Positions 46,698 to 56,276 of a stretch of DNA of 64,000 nucleotides are shown in pieces. Both the position numbers and the translations under genes were made by a program. This DNA is from Solibacillus daqui (GTDB lineage Bacteria; Bacillota; Bacilli; Bacillales_A; Planococcaceae). The notes under the pieces were generated by a model. The model was not told where the DNA came from and did not search any database. It was given only the letters and a program-made list of their open reading frames with translations. Every line of letters begins with the position of its first letter. Position 1 is the stretch's first letter. The stretch covers positions 1,791,501 through 1,855,500 of the forward strand of contig NZ_CP114887.1 of NCBI RefSeq assembly GCF_028747805.1. The letters are read 5' to 3'.

Positions 46698-47354
46698 ATG
46701 GCTAGTAAACAGTATGTTGTGATTGGTTTGGGGAGATTTGGAACAAGTATAGCTAGAAGATTACATGAAGCGGGTCAAGAAGTATTAGGAATTGATATAG
46801 ATGAGGAAAGTGTAGAAGCTGCGGAAGGTTATGTAACACTTGCAGTTGTTGCTGATTCTACAGAAGAAAAGGCACTTACTTCGGTCGGGATAAAAAACTT
46901 TGATTGTGTCATTGTAGCGATTGGAGACGATATTCAATCAAATATATTGACTGTGATGCTATTAAAAAATTTGGGCATTCGAAAAATTATCGCGAAGGCA
47001 CAAAGTAAACGACATGGACAGGTGTTAGATTCAATAGGCGCTCATTGGGTTATTTATCCTGAAAGAGATATGGGAGAACGAGTAGCGAATCAACTTCTTT
47101 CACCAAATATGTTGAACTATATAGAACTCTCAAAAAATTACAATCTCGAGGAAATCATTGTTCCTTCCAAAATGGCGGGTAAAAATCTACGAGAACTTGA
47201 TGTTCGGGCTAAATTTAATGTAAGTGTCATTGCAATTTTAAGAAGTGACGATATTATTATTTCCCCTTCTCCAGAGGAATTACTTCAAAAAGAGGATATA
47301 CTTGTAACAATAGGGAATAGGAAAGATTTAGCGGAATTTTCAAGTATAGAATAA
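46698..47354 (+). CDS. ktrA: Potassium uptake regulatory subunit, KtrA/TrkA type
   Basis: This 218-residue cytoplasmic RCK protein has an N-terminal nucleotide domain (VIGLGRFGTS, residues about 6-15; DIDEES) and a C-terminal RCK_C domain (about 135-218), where KtrA/KtrC proteins bind c-di-AMP. It follows the channel gene by 29 bases with GGAAGGA. Thus c-di-AMP may act both on this protein and on the riboswitch. Confidence 0.88.
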   Translation: MASKQYVVIGLGRFGTSIARRLHEAGQEVLGIDIDEESVEAAEGYVTLAVVADSTEEKALTSVGIKNFDCVIVAIGDDIQSNILTVMLLKNLGIRKIIAKAQSKRHGQVLDSIGAHWVIYPERDMGERVANQLLSPNMLNYIELSKNYNLEEIIVPSKMAGKNLRELDVRAKFNVSVIAILRSDDIIISPSPEELLQKEDILVTIGNRKDLAEFSSIE

Positions 47355-47518
47355 ATTAAGATATTAGTAAATTTCGAACTCTGAGTAATCTAAAAGGGCC
47401 TTTTCATGTTATTAGTAGATTTATTTCATAGAAGAGTAAAAGGGTCGGCAGCAATAGAGAATTTATTTACGAAAGGGTTTTAAATTTGGTGGGAACATTG
47501 AAAGGGGGAACTAAGTAA

Positions 47519-48046
47519 TTGAGAAAATTACCGTTAAGTATTTCGCTACTCTTTATTTTACTTATTGCGGGTTGTTCTCAGGATAACAAAGAAAAAAATA
47601 ACATTAATTCAAATAAAGTTGATGCCGTTTCAGAAGAAAATCAGCAGTGGGATATATCACCTGAGTTTGAAACATCAACTGGAGATAAATTAGTAGGACA
47701 AAAGAATAAAGTTGGAATAATCGAAGGTGAGTTTAAAGCCGGGGTAATAGAAAAATGGTTGTGGCATCTCTGGGGAGATGAACAAACTATAAAAAGTGGT
47801 AATTTTAAAGTGGTAGCTATCAATAAAGATACAGGAGAAAAAGAGAAGGTTTTAATAACAGATGCCGGTACAGCTAATGAAAGAAAAGTTTGGAGTTATG
47901 AGGAATTAGACTACAGTCCTAATGGAGTTAGGGGTTCTGATAGCTCAAGACCTTCCAATGTATCATTTTCAAAAGCAGGGATATGGCGTTTAGAAGTCTT
48001 TATCGGTGACGAACGTTTTGGTTCAATAGTTGTCGATGTAAAGTAG
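47519..48046 (+). CDS. DUF4871 family lipoprotein
   Basis: This 175-residue protein starts at TTG after AAAGGGGGAAC. It has a lipoprotein signal (lipobox LIAGC, cysteine about 18) and a beta-rich body with WLWHLWGDEQ and AGIWRLEVFIGDERFGSIVV, as in DUF4871 proteins. Function is unknown; it would sit on the outer face of the membrane. Confidence 0.75.
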   Translation: MRKLPLSISLLFILLIAGCSQDNKEKNNINSNKVDAVSEENQQWDISPEFETSTGDKLVGQKNKVGIIEGEFKAGVIEKWLWHLWGDEQTIKSGNFKVVAINKDTGEKEKVLITDAGTANERKVWSYEELDYSPNGVRGSDSSRPSNVSFSKAGIWRLEVFIGDERFGSIVVDVK

Positions 48047-48061
48047 AAATCACAAATTTTT

Positions 48062-48115
48062 TATACAACAATCGGGCGCTTTACTGTAAAAAGGAAAGTG
48101 TCCTTTTTCTTGATT
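48062..48115 (+). repeat. Partial copy of the interspersed repeat
   Basis: ACAACAATCGGGCGCTTTAC is followed by AAAAGGAAAGTGTCCTTTTT, the second half of the repeat. It probably ends the DUF4871 transcript. Confidence 0.5.
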
Positions 48116-48234
48116 TCTTGGGTAATTCGCTATTTTTTAGGATTCCTGAATATCCTCGTATGGATAAGTCTTTCCTTGAACACAATAGAGTTTAATTATT
48201 AGGTGCTTGAAAGCATTAAGAAGGTGTTAATACA

Positions 48235-49188
48235 GTGATAAACTTCATTGGAATTACGAATTACAATCATTTGGAAACGGAAATTTCTATAAGCAATATC
48301 AATTTTTCTAATTATATATGGTTTTGGGTGGATTTTAATCAACCAACTGATGAAGAAATAAGACATTTAGCAGATACTTTTAAATTTCACCCACTAGCTA
48401 TTGAAGACTGTATATATAGAATTCAGCGTCCCAAGTTAGATTATTATGATAACTATACTTTTTTTGTTACACATTTAGTTCGAGAAGAAGATAAAGAAAT
48501 TATTAAAGAAGAATTAAATTTTTTTGTTGGAGAGAATTTTATAGTTACATTCCACCATACTCCATCACAGGAAGTTTATCAGGTATGGGAAAGGGTGTTG
48601 CAAAAGAACATTGAAAAATGGGACCCCTTTTATGTTTTTTATCGAACGTTAGACAAAATTGTAGATAATTACTTTCCAATCATATATAAAATTGAAGATG
48701 ATTTAAACAAAATTGAAGATAACATACATCATAAATCGATGAACCTTCTAATGAATGAACTATTCGACATAAGACATATGTTATTAAATCTAATGCATAC
48801 AGTGAATCCGATGCGTGATGTACTCTACCGTATATTAAATTCTCATCGTTTAAGTAAAATAACCGAAAGAAGAGAATATTATTCTGATATTTATGACCAT
48901 CTTTTAAAGCTATCGGACGCAATTATGTCTGATAGAGAATTAACTGCTGATATAAGAGACAGCTATCTCTCCTTGAATTCACATCAAACAAATAACGTGA
49001 TGAAAGTACTAACAATTATCACTTCCATTTTTGCTCCTTTAACATTTATTGCCGGGATTTATGGGATGAACTTTGAAAATATGCCAGAATTAACATGGAA
49101 ATATGGTTATTTTCTTACACTTGGACTTATGGGGATAATGGGTGTTTCAATGTTTATCTGGTTTATGAGAAGAGGCTGGTTTAAATAA
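48235..49188 (+). CDS. corA: CorA-family magnesium channel
   Basis: This 317-residue protein has a long cytoplasmic domain (1-250) and two C-terminal helices. The GMN selectivity motif is at residues 277-279 in IYGMNFENMPEL, after the first helix. The start is GTG, preceded by AAGAAGGTG. It is of full family length. Substrate is magnesium, possibly cobalt or nickel. Confidence 0.88.
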   Translation: MINFIGITNYNHLETEISISNINFSNYIWFWVDFNQPTDEEIRHLADTFKFHPLAIEDCIYRIQRPKLDYYDNYTFFVTHLVREEDKEIIKEELNFFVGENFIVTFHHTPSQEVYQVWERVLQKNIEKWDPFYVFYRTLDKIVDNYFPIIYKIEDDLNKIEDNIHHKSMNLLMNELFDIRHMLLNLMHTVNPMRDVLYRILNSHRLSKITERREYYSDIYDHLLKLSDAIMSDRELTADIRDSYLSLNSHQTNNVMKVLTIITSIFAPLTFIAGIYGMNFENMPELTWKYGYFLTLGLMGIMGVSMFIWFMRRGWFK

Positions 49189-49226
49189 TATGCTACTAAA
49201 GATTAAATGTTTGACCCTTTTTAATA

Positions 49227-49290
49227 TTCAACAAAAGGTCGCGGTTGAATAGGCGTCTTTTATTTCTTCATTAAAGGGTTTATGTTGGAT
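49227..49290 (+). repeat. Diverged copy of the interspersed repeat
   Basis: TTCAACAAAAGGTCGCGGTT is followed by TTCATTAAAGGGTTTATG, matching the second half of the repeat loosely. The rest of 49189-49499 is unassigned. Confidence 0.35.
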
Positions 49291-49499
49291 AAGCAACAGT
49301 AGAAGATTAATAAAAAACTCGACTCCGCTTATTGGGAACCGAGCAATTATAATTAAACTCACCAGTAATCACCACTTAAACTCTGCACATGTCGGGTGTG
49401 ACTGTTATTGATGCCAATTCTTAATCCAACAATGTGTTTTATTATTGGCTACGAATTTTTATTTGTAGTTCTAGTTAGTTATAAAAAGAGGTGAAACAT

Positions 49500-50069
49500 A
49501 TGGTAAGAGAGAACCACTATTTTTGGGCAGTACGTGTTCCGGATAGTGTTAAACAAGCAATTCACGATGAACTGTCACAAATTAAACCAATATTCCAGTT
49601 TAAACGTTGGGTGGATTTAAATGATTACCATTTAACCCTTGCTTTTCTTGGCTCAGTAAATCCACAAAAACTTCTATCTGTTATTAGACTAGTTGGCGAC
49701 GCAATTAAGAAACAAAAAGCTTTTATGTTAGAGATTGAAGGACTGAATGTGTTTGGTCCTCAAAAATCTCCTCGTGTATTTTGGGCAGCAGTGAATGAAG
49801 TGAATCAGTTATTTCAACTTCAAGGAATTGTCCATAAAACTTGTCTTGCAGCGGGCTTCACTTTAGAAACACGTCCTTATCATCCCCATATCACATTGGC
49901 CCGGAAATGGGGAAAAAATGAAGATTTCAAAATGGCCGATTTAGTCACGCATAACCCTTTTAGAGAAAAGATTTTATCTTTTCAAGTAAGTGAAATTGTC
50001 TTATATAAATCGAATCTAGAAAATACACCAAAATATGAATCAATTGCAGCTTTTTCTTTAGTAGACTGA
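49500..50069 (+). CDS. thpR: RNA 2',3'-cyclic phosphodiesterase (2'-5' RNA ligase family)
   Basis: This 189-residue protein carries the two HxTL/HxTx motifs of the 2H family: YHLTLAFLG (H44) and HPHITLAR (H130). It opens cyclic phosphates on RNA ends. I chose ATG 49500 because AGAGGTGA lies five bases before it; the upstream GTG is inside that ribosome site. Length fits. Confidence 0.85.
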   Translation: MVRENHYFWAVRVPDSVKQAIHDELSQIKPIFQFKRWVDLNDYHLTLAFLGSVNPQKLLSVIRLVGDAIKKQKAFMLEIEGLNVFGPQKSPRVFWAAVNEVNQLFQLQGIVHKTCLAAGFTLETRPYHPHITLARKWGKNEDFKMADLVTHNPFREKILSFQVSEIVLYKSNLENTPKYESIAAFSLVD

Positions 50070-50162
50070 TGGCTAAAATGTAGCCATTGATTAATCGAAC
50101 TAAATCTTGCGGACAAATCCTAAAATAGAGGCTTAAGTTAGTAAGTCATTAAAAAAGAAAAA

Positions 50163-50312
50163 CCTGTAAACATTGTTATATCAACGTTTACAGGCACTTT
50201 ATATGATGGTTTCGACAAGAACACTCCAGGTGCTTTAGTTGAATAACGATCTACTATAAAACCAGCTAATAGAAGCTAATTGTTATTCAATTATCGACGT
50301 GATTGTAGAATA
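50163..50312 (+). repeat. tRNA-terminator-like hairpin and diverged repeat in gap
   Basis: CCTGTAAAC pairs with GTTTACAGG (50163-50194), followed by TGATGG at 50204. The same layout occurs 1300 bases further on at 51463-51545. From 50229, GTGCTTTAGTTGAATAACGATC and AAACCAGCTAATAGAA (each in parts) are pieces of the interspersed repeat. Apart from these, 50070-50714 holds nothing I can assign. Confidence 0.45.
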
Positions 50313-50714
50313 ACACAAATTGAAAATAATCAATCTTTATTAAATTACCGAAGTTAAAATATGTTAGTTAATAATCCCTTTTGATTAAACTTTTATCAAA
50401 AGGGATTATTTTAATTTGCCGTAAAATGCAGATTCAATCGTTACTTTTAATCAAACTTTATTTTAAAGCTACATCACTCCGCCATATTTATAATGGGCAC
50501 GCCATACTTGAAATGAGGGGATTTACATTAAGAAATGTTAGTTGTTAAAAGCGTTGAATTCAAGGAAGAGTGGGGATTGTATAGGGGAAAAGTTTTAATT
50601 TCAGTAGAAATGGATAGTTTCCTTATATATTGGGAATGCTCTTATATAAAGTCTCTAAATTTGATTGAGATAATTATTAATTGATTATCAGAGCCACTTA
50701 AAAGGAGAGAGTAT

Positions 50715-51254
50715 ATGAAAATATTTAAAGGCATTCTTACACTGCCATTATTATTAGGATTATTGTACGCTTGTAACAACAACGATACAAATGTAGAAAA
50801 GGATAAGGATGTTACAGGCAATAATACTACGGTTGATGAAACAACGAAAAATAATACCACTAATAATACCGGAACAAATGAACCAATTCATAATGAGAAT
50901 GAAAAAGAAAAGACTGGAATTAAAGCTACCGATGTGAATTATGCTTTTACTGACTTTGATTTAGAGGTAGAATATGCGGATTATAAATCATATGATGTTG
51001 AATATGAGAACGATGGAAATTATATTTATGCTGAAATAGATGATGAAATTAAAGGTGTTGAGTATAAAGGTGATCAAGCCTACGACCACATTGTCAAGGC
51101 ATTAGAACAACTTAAATTTGATAAAGCTACGAATGATGAGGATGTTCGTAAAGAAGTTTTAAAGGCATTTGCTCTAGATGAGAATTATCAGTACTTTGAT
51201 CTTGAAGTGAAATTCAAAAATGGTGAAGAAAAACATTATCATTTTAATAAATAA
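50715..51254 (+). CDS. YusW-like lipoprotein
   Basis: This 179-residue protein has a lipoprotein signal (lipobox LLYAC, cysteine about 20), an asparagine/threonine-rich linker (about 22-65) and a YusW-type domain with AFTDFDLEVEYADYKSYDVEY (in parts) and FDLEVKFKNGEEKHYHF. AAAGGAGAG precedes the ATG. Function is unknown. Confidence 0.75.
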   Translation: MKIFKGILTLPLLLGLLYACNNNDTNVEKDKDVTGNNTTVDETTKNNTTNNTGTNEPIHNENEKEKTGIKATDVNYAFTDFDLEVEYADYKSYDVEYENDGNYIYAEIDDEIKGVEYKGDQAYDHIVKALEQLKFDKATNDEDVRKEVLKAFALDENYQYFDLEVKFKNGEEKHYHFNK

Positions 51255-51294
51255 TTGTTTATAGTGGCTGAGATAAAGACCCATTTCAATTAAT

Positions 51295-51344
51295 AAATCC
51301 CGAAAATTTTACAAATAGTAAAATTTCGGGATTATTATTTTTGA
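51295..51344 (+). terminator. Terminator after the YusW-like gene
   Basis: ATCCCGAAAATTTTAC pairs with GTAAAATTTCGGGAT with one bulge, followed by a T-rich run. Confidence 0.75.
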
Positions 51345-51462
51345 AAAAAAAAGACATCTGAAGAGTCTTCGCTGAATTTATGGAAGAAGTAAGGAAAGAA
51401 CATGTATAATTTGAGATACACGAGATGTGAGATTTAACAAGAAGCTATTCCAAAAGAGAAAG

Positions 51463-51545
51463 CCTGTAAACTTTAAAGTACTAACATTTACAAGCTTACT
51501 AAAATGATGGTACCGAGTGGTCTCAAACCAGCCCCCCACCGTGTC
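51463..51545 (-). pseudogene. Decayed 3' end of a tRNA gene with its terminator
   Basis: Read on the minus strand, 51545-51505 gives GACACGGTGGGGGGCTGGTT then TGAGACCACTCGGTACCATCA. This resembles the anticodon-loop-to-acceptor half of a tRNA (GAC anticodon, valine type) with a damaged T-arm. A CTTGTAAATG/TTTACAGG stem follows, as after many tRNA genes. The 5' half is absent. It may be an old integration scar. The identification is from pattern only. Confidence 0.4.
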
Positions 51546-51754
51546 GATTTTATCTGGCTAAATAAACCGAGTTAATTTCAATTCAATTAAGTAAAATAAT
51601 CCTGATTTAATAAGGTTTTTGGGACAGGCAAGAACAATTTAGTTAATTAAATCAGCACATAAAATAATTCTGCGGACAAAAGAGTAAACAAGTGGTTTGT
51701 ATTACTCTTTTTTTTGATTTTCTGTTTTATTTGTTGTAGCCATTTATTTAGCTT

Positions 51755-51790
51755 TGTTCAACAATCGGACCAGATTGTGGAATAACACTT
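51755..51790 (+). repeat. Partial interspersed repeat
   Basis: TTCAACAATCGGACCAGATT followed by GTGGAATAACAC is the CAACAATCGG part of the repeat. Apart from it, 51791-51963 holds only the leader of the next gene. Confidence 0.4.
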
Positions 51791-51963
51791 CTTTGTATAA
51801 ATAAGGTCCGCTAACCACTTCATCAATTCTTTAAAAACAATATTTATACTCATTTCAGCCTAATTACCGATAGCATATTAAGCGATTATCCTTTATGGTT
51901 AATAGGTCGTAAAAGAAACTATCAGGTATATCCTGCAAATATATGAAATGATAGGTGGAAACA

Positions 51964-52905
51964 ATGAATTATCAAGTTTTATTATATTACCATTACACGA
52001 AGATTGAAGATCCAGCTGCGTTTTCAACAATGCACTTAGCAATGTGTAAAGAAATCGGTTTAAAAGGTCGTATTTTAGTAGCTAATGAGGGCATTAACGG
52101 TACTGTTTCAGGTACGATTGAGCAAACAGAGCAATACATGGCAAACATGCAAGCAGACTCATTATTTGAAGGCATTGTATTCAAAATTGATGCGGCAGAT
52201 GGCCATGCATTCAAAAAAATGCACGTACGCCCACGACCTGAGTTAGTAAACTTAGGCTTAGAAGAAGATGTAAATCCGCATGAATTAACAGGTCGCTACC
52301 TGTCACCAGAACAATTCCTTGCTGAAATGAAAGATGAGAATACAGTAGTATTAGATGTGCGTAACACGTATGAATACGATGTCGGCCATTTTCGTGGTGC
52401 GATTCGACCAGATGTAGAAAACTTCCGTGATACTCCGGAATGGGTACGTGAAAACCGCGAGCTATTTGAAGGGAAAAATGTTTTAACATATTGCACGGGT
52501 GGGATTCGTTGTGAGAAGTTTTCAGGATGGATGAAACGTGAAGGCTTTGGCGATGTCGGTCAATTACATGGCGGTGTTGCAACGTACGGAAAAGACCCTG
52601 TTGCGAAAGGCCAATTATGGGACGGTCAAATGTACGTATTTGATGAGCGTTTAACGGTGCCAATCAATCAAGTAGAGCGTGTGATTATCGGTCGTGATCA
52701 CTATGACGGTGAACCTTGTGAACGTTACATTAACTGTGCAAACCCTGAATGTAACAAGCAAATCATAGCATCTGAAGAAAATGAAGCAAAGCATTTAGGG
52801 GGCTGTACAATCGAATGTACAAAGCATGCGCGTAATCGCTACATCGTGCGTCACAATTTAACAAAAGAGCAAGTAGCTCAAACAATTGAGGCGTTACAAG
52901 CATAA
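51964..52905 (+). CDS. trhO: tRNA uridine(34) hydroxylase, rhodanese-like
   Basis: This 313-residue protein (YceA family) hydroxylates the wobble uridine of tRNAs. The N-terminal acylphosphatase-like part has [17 protein letters not shown], the rhodanese domain has the active-site loop CTGGIRC (first cysteine C177), and a cysteine-rich tail reads CANPECNKQ and [14 protein letters not shown] chose ATG 51964, six bases after AGGTGG; the GTG inside that site is less likely. Confidence 0.88.
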   Translation: MNYQVLLYYHYTKIEDPAAFSTMHLAMCKEIGLKGRILVANEGINGTVSGTIEQTEQYMANMQADSLFEGIVFKIDAADGHAFKKMHVRPRPELVNLGLEEDVNPHELTGRYLSPEQFLAEMKDENTVVLDVRNTYEYDVGHFRGAIRPDVENFRDTPEWVRENRELFEGKNVLTYCTGGIRCEKFSGWMKREGFGDVGQLHGGVATYGKDPVAKGQLWDGQMYVFDERLTVPINQVERVIIGRDHYDGEPCERYINCANPECNKQIIASEENEAKHLGGCTIECTKHARNRYIVRHNLTKEQVAQTIEALQA

Positions 52906-52985
52906 GCATGAAAAGCTGTCTTAACATAAAAAACGTCATTAAATATCTTTTAAAACCTCAACCAACTATATAGAGGTACTTAAAC

Positions 52986-53058
52986 CACTCTATGTAAGTG
53001 TTCAAACTATCCATTTCAAAATTGGACTAGTCTGCTCGCTTACATAGGGTGTTTTTTC
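52986..53058 (+). terminator. Terminator after trhO
   Basis: CACTCTATGTAAG (52986-52998) pairs with CTTACATAGGGTG (53039-53051), with one G-T, and is followed by six T. The loop is 40 bases. Confidence 0.65.
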
Positions 53059-53099
53059 TTTTGTAAGGAAAAAGTAAATGACTAAATCATAGGGTGAAG

Positions 53100-53266
53100 A
53101 GGGTAATAGATCTAATCTCGCCTGACCGATACTGCATCCATACCAAACCTGCGTATTTCGCTAAAGCGTGATGATCACCAAAACGATGAATATCACCAAT
53201 TTCAACGATTAAGCCCGCATCAGTAACATCAAACCAGCTTGCGACTTCAGGTGTTGCGTAGTATTA
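53100..53266 (-). pseudogene. Remnant of an IS110-family transposase
   Basis: The minus strand encodes a piece with VEIGDIHRFGDHHALAKYAG followed by LVWMQYRSGE. This matches the AEIGDISRF...AKFAGLVWKQYQSGNF region of IS110 (transposase_20) proteins. Only about 55 codons remain, and nothing before or after continues the frame. Confidence 0.7.
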
Positions 53267-53382
53267 AATAATTTAGCTAATAGTATATAAAATACAATAA
53301 ATATACAAATTGCAGCAAATCTGCATTGATTTTGACAAATATTTGTATAAAATATTTATATATCAATATTAGGAGGCATGTA

Positions 53383-54384
53383 ATGAACTATTTTCCAAAC
53401 AAAGAACGATATAATGATATGCTTTATAATCGATGTGGGCAATCTGGATTAAAACTACCTGCAATTTCTTATGGTCTTTGGCATAATTTCGGTGAATGTG
53501 ATTATTTCGACAATTCAAGAAAACTTATACATAGCGCCTTTGATATGGGGATTACTCATTTTGATCTTGCTAATAACTATGGTCCACCTCCAGGTTCTGC
53601 AGAAGAAACCTTTGGACGGATACTTAAAAAGGACTTAAATCATTATCGAGATGAATTAATTATTTCTACAAAGGCCGGTTATTATATGTGGCCCGGTCCC
53701 TACGGAGATTGGGGTTCAAAAAAATATTTAATAGCTAGTATCAACCAAAGCTTAAATAGAATGGGGCTTGAATATGTAGACATTTTCTATCATCATAGGC
53801 CAGACCCTAATACGCCTATTGAAGAGACTATGCTAGCCTTAGACCAAATAGTTAAACAAGGAAAGGCACTCTATATTGGATTATCTAATTATAATGATAT
53901 TGAAACTAAAGAAGCTGTAACCATTCTGAAAGAATTAGGTACGCCCTTATTAATACATCAAGCTAGTTATTCAATGCTTAATAGATCGATGGAAGATAAT
54001 TTACAATCGGTTTTAAAAGATGAAGGAATTGGCTGTATTGCATTTGTTCCTCTTGCACAAGGATTACTTACAAATCGATACTTAAATGGTATTCCAGATG
54101 ATTCTAGAGCAGCTAAGCCGACTGGATTTTTAAGCAAAGAAAGTATTACTGAAGAAATCATTAGTAAAATTAAGAAGCTTAATACAATTGCTGAAAATCG
54201 TAATCAATCACTTGCTCAAATGGCAATTGCCTGGGTATTAAAAAATGAACAAATTTCTTCAGTTCTAATAGGCGCTAGTCAGGTTGCTCAAATTAAAGAA
54301 AATGTTAAAGCACTTGAGAATGTTTCTTTTAGCCAAGAAGAGTTAAATTTAATAGATAAGATATTAAAAGATCATGGATCTTAA
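53383..54384 (+). CDS. Aldo/keto reductase (YghZ/Gpr type)
   Basis: This 333-residue NADPH-dependent enzyme has the catalytic residues of the family: D and Y in FDLANNYGPPPGSAEE, K in IISTKAGYYMWPGPYG and H in FYHHRPDP. The NNYGPPPGSAE and MWPGPYGDWGSKKY motifs mark the YghZ/L-glyceraldehyde-3-phosphate reductase group. I chose ATG 53383, six bases after AGGAGG. It likely reduces small aldehydes. Confidence 0.85.
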   Translation: MNYFPNKERYNDMLYNRCGQSGLKLPAISYGLWHNFGECDYFDNSRKLIHSAFDMGITHFDLANNYGPPPGSAEETFGRILKKDLNHYRDELIISTKAGYYMWPGPYGDWGSKKYLIASINQSLNRMGLEYVDIFYHHRPDPNTPIEETMLALDQIVKQGKALYIGLSNYNDIETKEAVTILKELGTPLLIHQASYSMLNRSMEDNLQSVLKDEGIGCIAFVPLAQGLLTNRYLNGIPDDSRAAKPTGFLSKESITEEIISKIKKLNTIAENRNQSLAQMAIAWVLKNEQISSVLIGASQVAQIKENVKALENVSFSQEELNLIDKILKDHGS

Positions 54385-54513
54385 TGGGAGATATCCTTTA
54401 ATAGCTAAGTAATTGAATGGATTTGTTGATTCCCTTTTTATTGAAGGGTCAATTTTTCATTTTATTTAAACCATTATAGGATCGCTGGGTTCATGTGCTA
54501 TAAACACACCGAG

Positions 54514-54544
54514 CGAATACCTATTTTAGGTATTCGTTTTTTTT
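54514..54544 (+). terminator. Terminator before the SDR gene
   Basis: CGAATACCTA pairs perfectly with TAGGTATTCG, then eight T follow. Confidence 0.85.
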
Positions 54545-54605
54545 GTTTGGTAAGCATACATCTCCAATAGCACTATGTTTAGCGTGTCCGTGAGGAGATG
54601 CTTTT

Positions 54606-55382
54606 ATGAAACGATTAGTGAATAAGATCGCGATTGTTACTGGCGCAAGTCGAGTAATGGGCATAGGTACTGCAATATGTCGAGAATTAGCCAGAGAAGG
54701 CGCAGACATTTTTTTCACCCATTGGTCAAATTATGATCGTCAGATGAAATATTTTATTGATGATGATTCTGTTTGGTCGCAACATCTTATGGAGGAGATC
54801 CGCAGCTTTGGAGTACGATGCGAATCAATGGAATTGGATCTTTCGCAACCAGACGCACCGAGGAAACTGCTTGATGAAGTTAATGAGAGACTGGGCTCTC
54901 CATCAATTCTTGTAAATAATGCAACATATTCCGTTGACGTAGATTTTCGTTCTATAAATGCAAATATCCTCGATTCTCATTATGTCGTTAATATTAGAGG
55001 AACGTGTCTTTTGACTGTTGAGTTTGCTCGACAAATTGAAGGAAAACATGGTGGTCGAATTATTAACATGGTGTCAGGTCAAGACAAATCACCTGAGCCT
55101 GGCAATTTGGCTTATGTTGCAACAAAAGGTGCTGTTTCTACTTTTACTAAATCAGTCGCTCTTGAATTAGCGCCACTTAAAATCACGGTTAATGCCGTAG
55201 ATCCTGGACCAACTGACAGTGGTTGGATGAACAGTGAGTTGAAGGAATCCTTATTACCGAAATTCCCAATGGGTCGAATCGGTGAACCTAGAGATGCTGC
55301 AAAGTTAATCGTCTTTTTAGCAAGTGAAGAATCTGAATGGATTACGGGACAAATTATCCATTCAGATGGTGGCTTTTGGTGA
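54606..55382 (+). CDS. Short-chain dehydrogenase/reductase (3-oxoacyl reductase-like)
   Basis: This 258-residue NAD(P)-dependent enzyme has a cofactor loop TGASRVMGIG (here VMGIG replaces the usual GIG), ILVNNATYS, the catalytic serine in MVSGQD and YVATK (tyrosine-lysine pair). The C-terminal IHSDGGFW is typical. GTGAGGAG precedes the ATG. Substrate unknown. Confidence 0.85.
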   Translation: MKRLVNKIAIVTGASRVMGIGTAICRELAREGADIFFTHWSNYDRQMKYFIDDDSVWSQHLMEEIRSFGVRCESMELDLSQPDAPRKLLDEVNERLGSPSILVNNATYSVDVDFRSINANILDSHYVVNIRGTCLLTVEFARQIEGKHGGRIINMVSGQDKSPEPGNLAYVATKGAVSTFTKSVALELAPLKITVNAVDPGPTDSGWMNSELKESLLPKFPMGRIGEPRDAAKLIVFLASEESEWITGQIIHSDGGFW

Positions 55383-55499
55383 TTTAACGTATTAGAGGGC
55401 GCCAACTTTTATTTGTTCTTCAAAGGATGTCTAATGTTCAATAAGTATGAACTCTTTTCAACGGCCTGAATAATTCCAGAAGATGGCGCCTTCTGTATA
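55383..55499. other. Long-range inverted repeat in gap
   Basis: GGCGCCA (55398-55404) and TGGCGCC (55484-55490) bracket TTCAACGGCCTGAATAATTC. The order resembles a reversed copy of the CAACAATCGGGCGC part of the interspersed repeat. Confidence 0.35.
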
Positions 55500-55744
55500 C
55501 AAAATAAACCTAATAAACGTTCCCAAATACAAGTTTTAAAGGCTTTTTCTGAACCCATTGTACTTTTAGGTGTTATCTTTTAATTTACAGGATTTGTGTT
55601 AAGTTTTATGCTATCTTTAAAATGGAAAAAGGAAGTGGAAAGTATATATCGCTTACTACTTTTTTCATTATAATATTTTTAGTTACTTGGTTTGAAGCAA
55701 TCGAAGTTCTTCGAGTGATGACTTGGATTAAAAATATTATTTAA
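55500..55744 (+). pseudogene. Degraded small membrane protein
   Basis: One frame reads KAFSEPIVLLGVIF, then a stop, then FTGFVLSFMLSLKWKKE; another frame continues with TTFFIIIFLVTWFEAIEVL to a TAA at 55742-55744. The hydrophobic runs fit a two-helix membrane protein broken by a stop and a frameshift. The final stop lies in the TTTAACTAACG box of the next repeat. Confidence 0.4.
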
Positions 55745-55827
55745 CTAACGTAGGCTTTACTTGAAGATCATTGAGTTGCATGTGCAGCTCTTTTTTCTTT
55801 TTTAACTAACGGGCAGTTTAGTTGAAC
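55740..55827 (+). repeat. Interspersed hairpin repeat, two-box copy
   Basis: TTTAACTAACG opens it and TTTAGTTGAAC closes it, as an imperfect inverted repeat. Between them a GAGTTGCATGTGCAGCTC hairpin with T run acts as terminator, then TTTAACTAACGGGCAG. The layout matches 58559-58646. Confidence 0.65.
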
Positions 55828-55913
55828 AAGGGAAACCTAAATCGCTTGGAGAAATAGATAGAATAGAAGGGGATGAAAATAAGGGAAAAAATTTATAGAT
55901 TGGGGGCGAAAGA

Positions 55914-56183
55914 ATGAAAAGGACAGTAATTGGCGGTTTTATAATGTTAGGGGGATTATTTACTACATTAACTGTAATTGTGGTGGCAGCATTATATATT
56001 CCCAGCATGAATAGTTGGTCTGGTTCACAGTTGTGGTATGCAATATTTGGAGGAAAGCAATATGGGAATGAAAGTGTTGAAAGTTTATTCTTAGGTTTCC
56101 CATTTGTTGTAGGATCGTTGTTGTCGATTTTGGGGCTAGTAATACTAGTGATGGAGTATTTTGATAAGTCCTTTTTAAAGTGA
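55914..56183 (+). CDS. Small membrane protein, function unknown
   Basis: This 89-residue protein has two membrane helices (about 5-28 and 60-82) joined by a loop with SWSGSQLWYAIFGGKQYG. It is preceded by GGGGGCGAAAG. The gene lies between two repeat boxes, like its neighbours. I do not know the family. Confidence 0.6.
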   Translation: MKRTVIGGFIMLGGLFTTLTVIVVAALYIPSMNSWSGSQLWYAIFGGKQYGNESVESLFLGFPFVVGSLLSILGLVILVMEYFDKSFLK

Positions 56184-56186
56184 TTT

Positions 56187-56213
56187 TTTACTAACGGAGC
56201 AGTATAGTTTAAC
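56187..56213 (+). repeat. Repeat box TTTACTAACGGAGCAG...
   Basis: The box TTTACTAACGGAGCAGTATA continues GTTTAAC. ACTA and TAGT arms face each other. Confidence 0.55.
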
Positions 56214-56276
56214 AAAGAAGAACATTCTAATTTGTAGCAATATATTATCAATCCTAATAAAAGAAGGTGACATAAG

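Noticed and set aside
52211..52663. 150-codon minus-strand open frame inside trhO
   Set aside because: It lies wholly inside a well-supported gene and has no family features.
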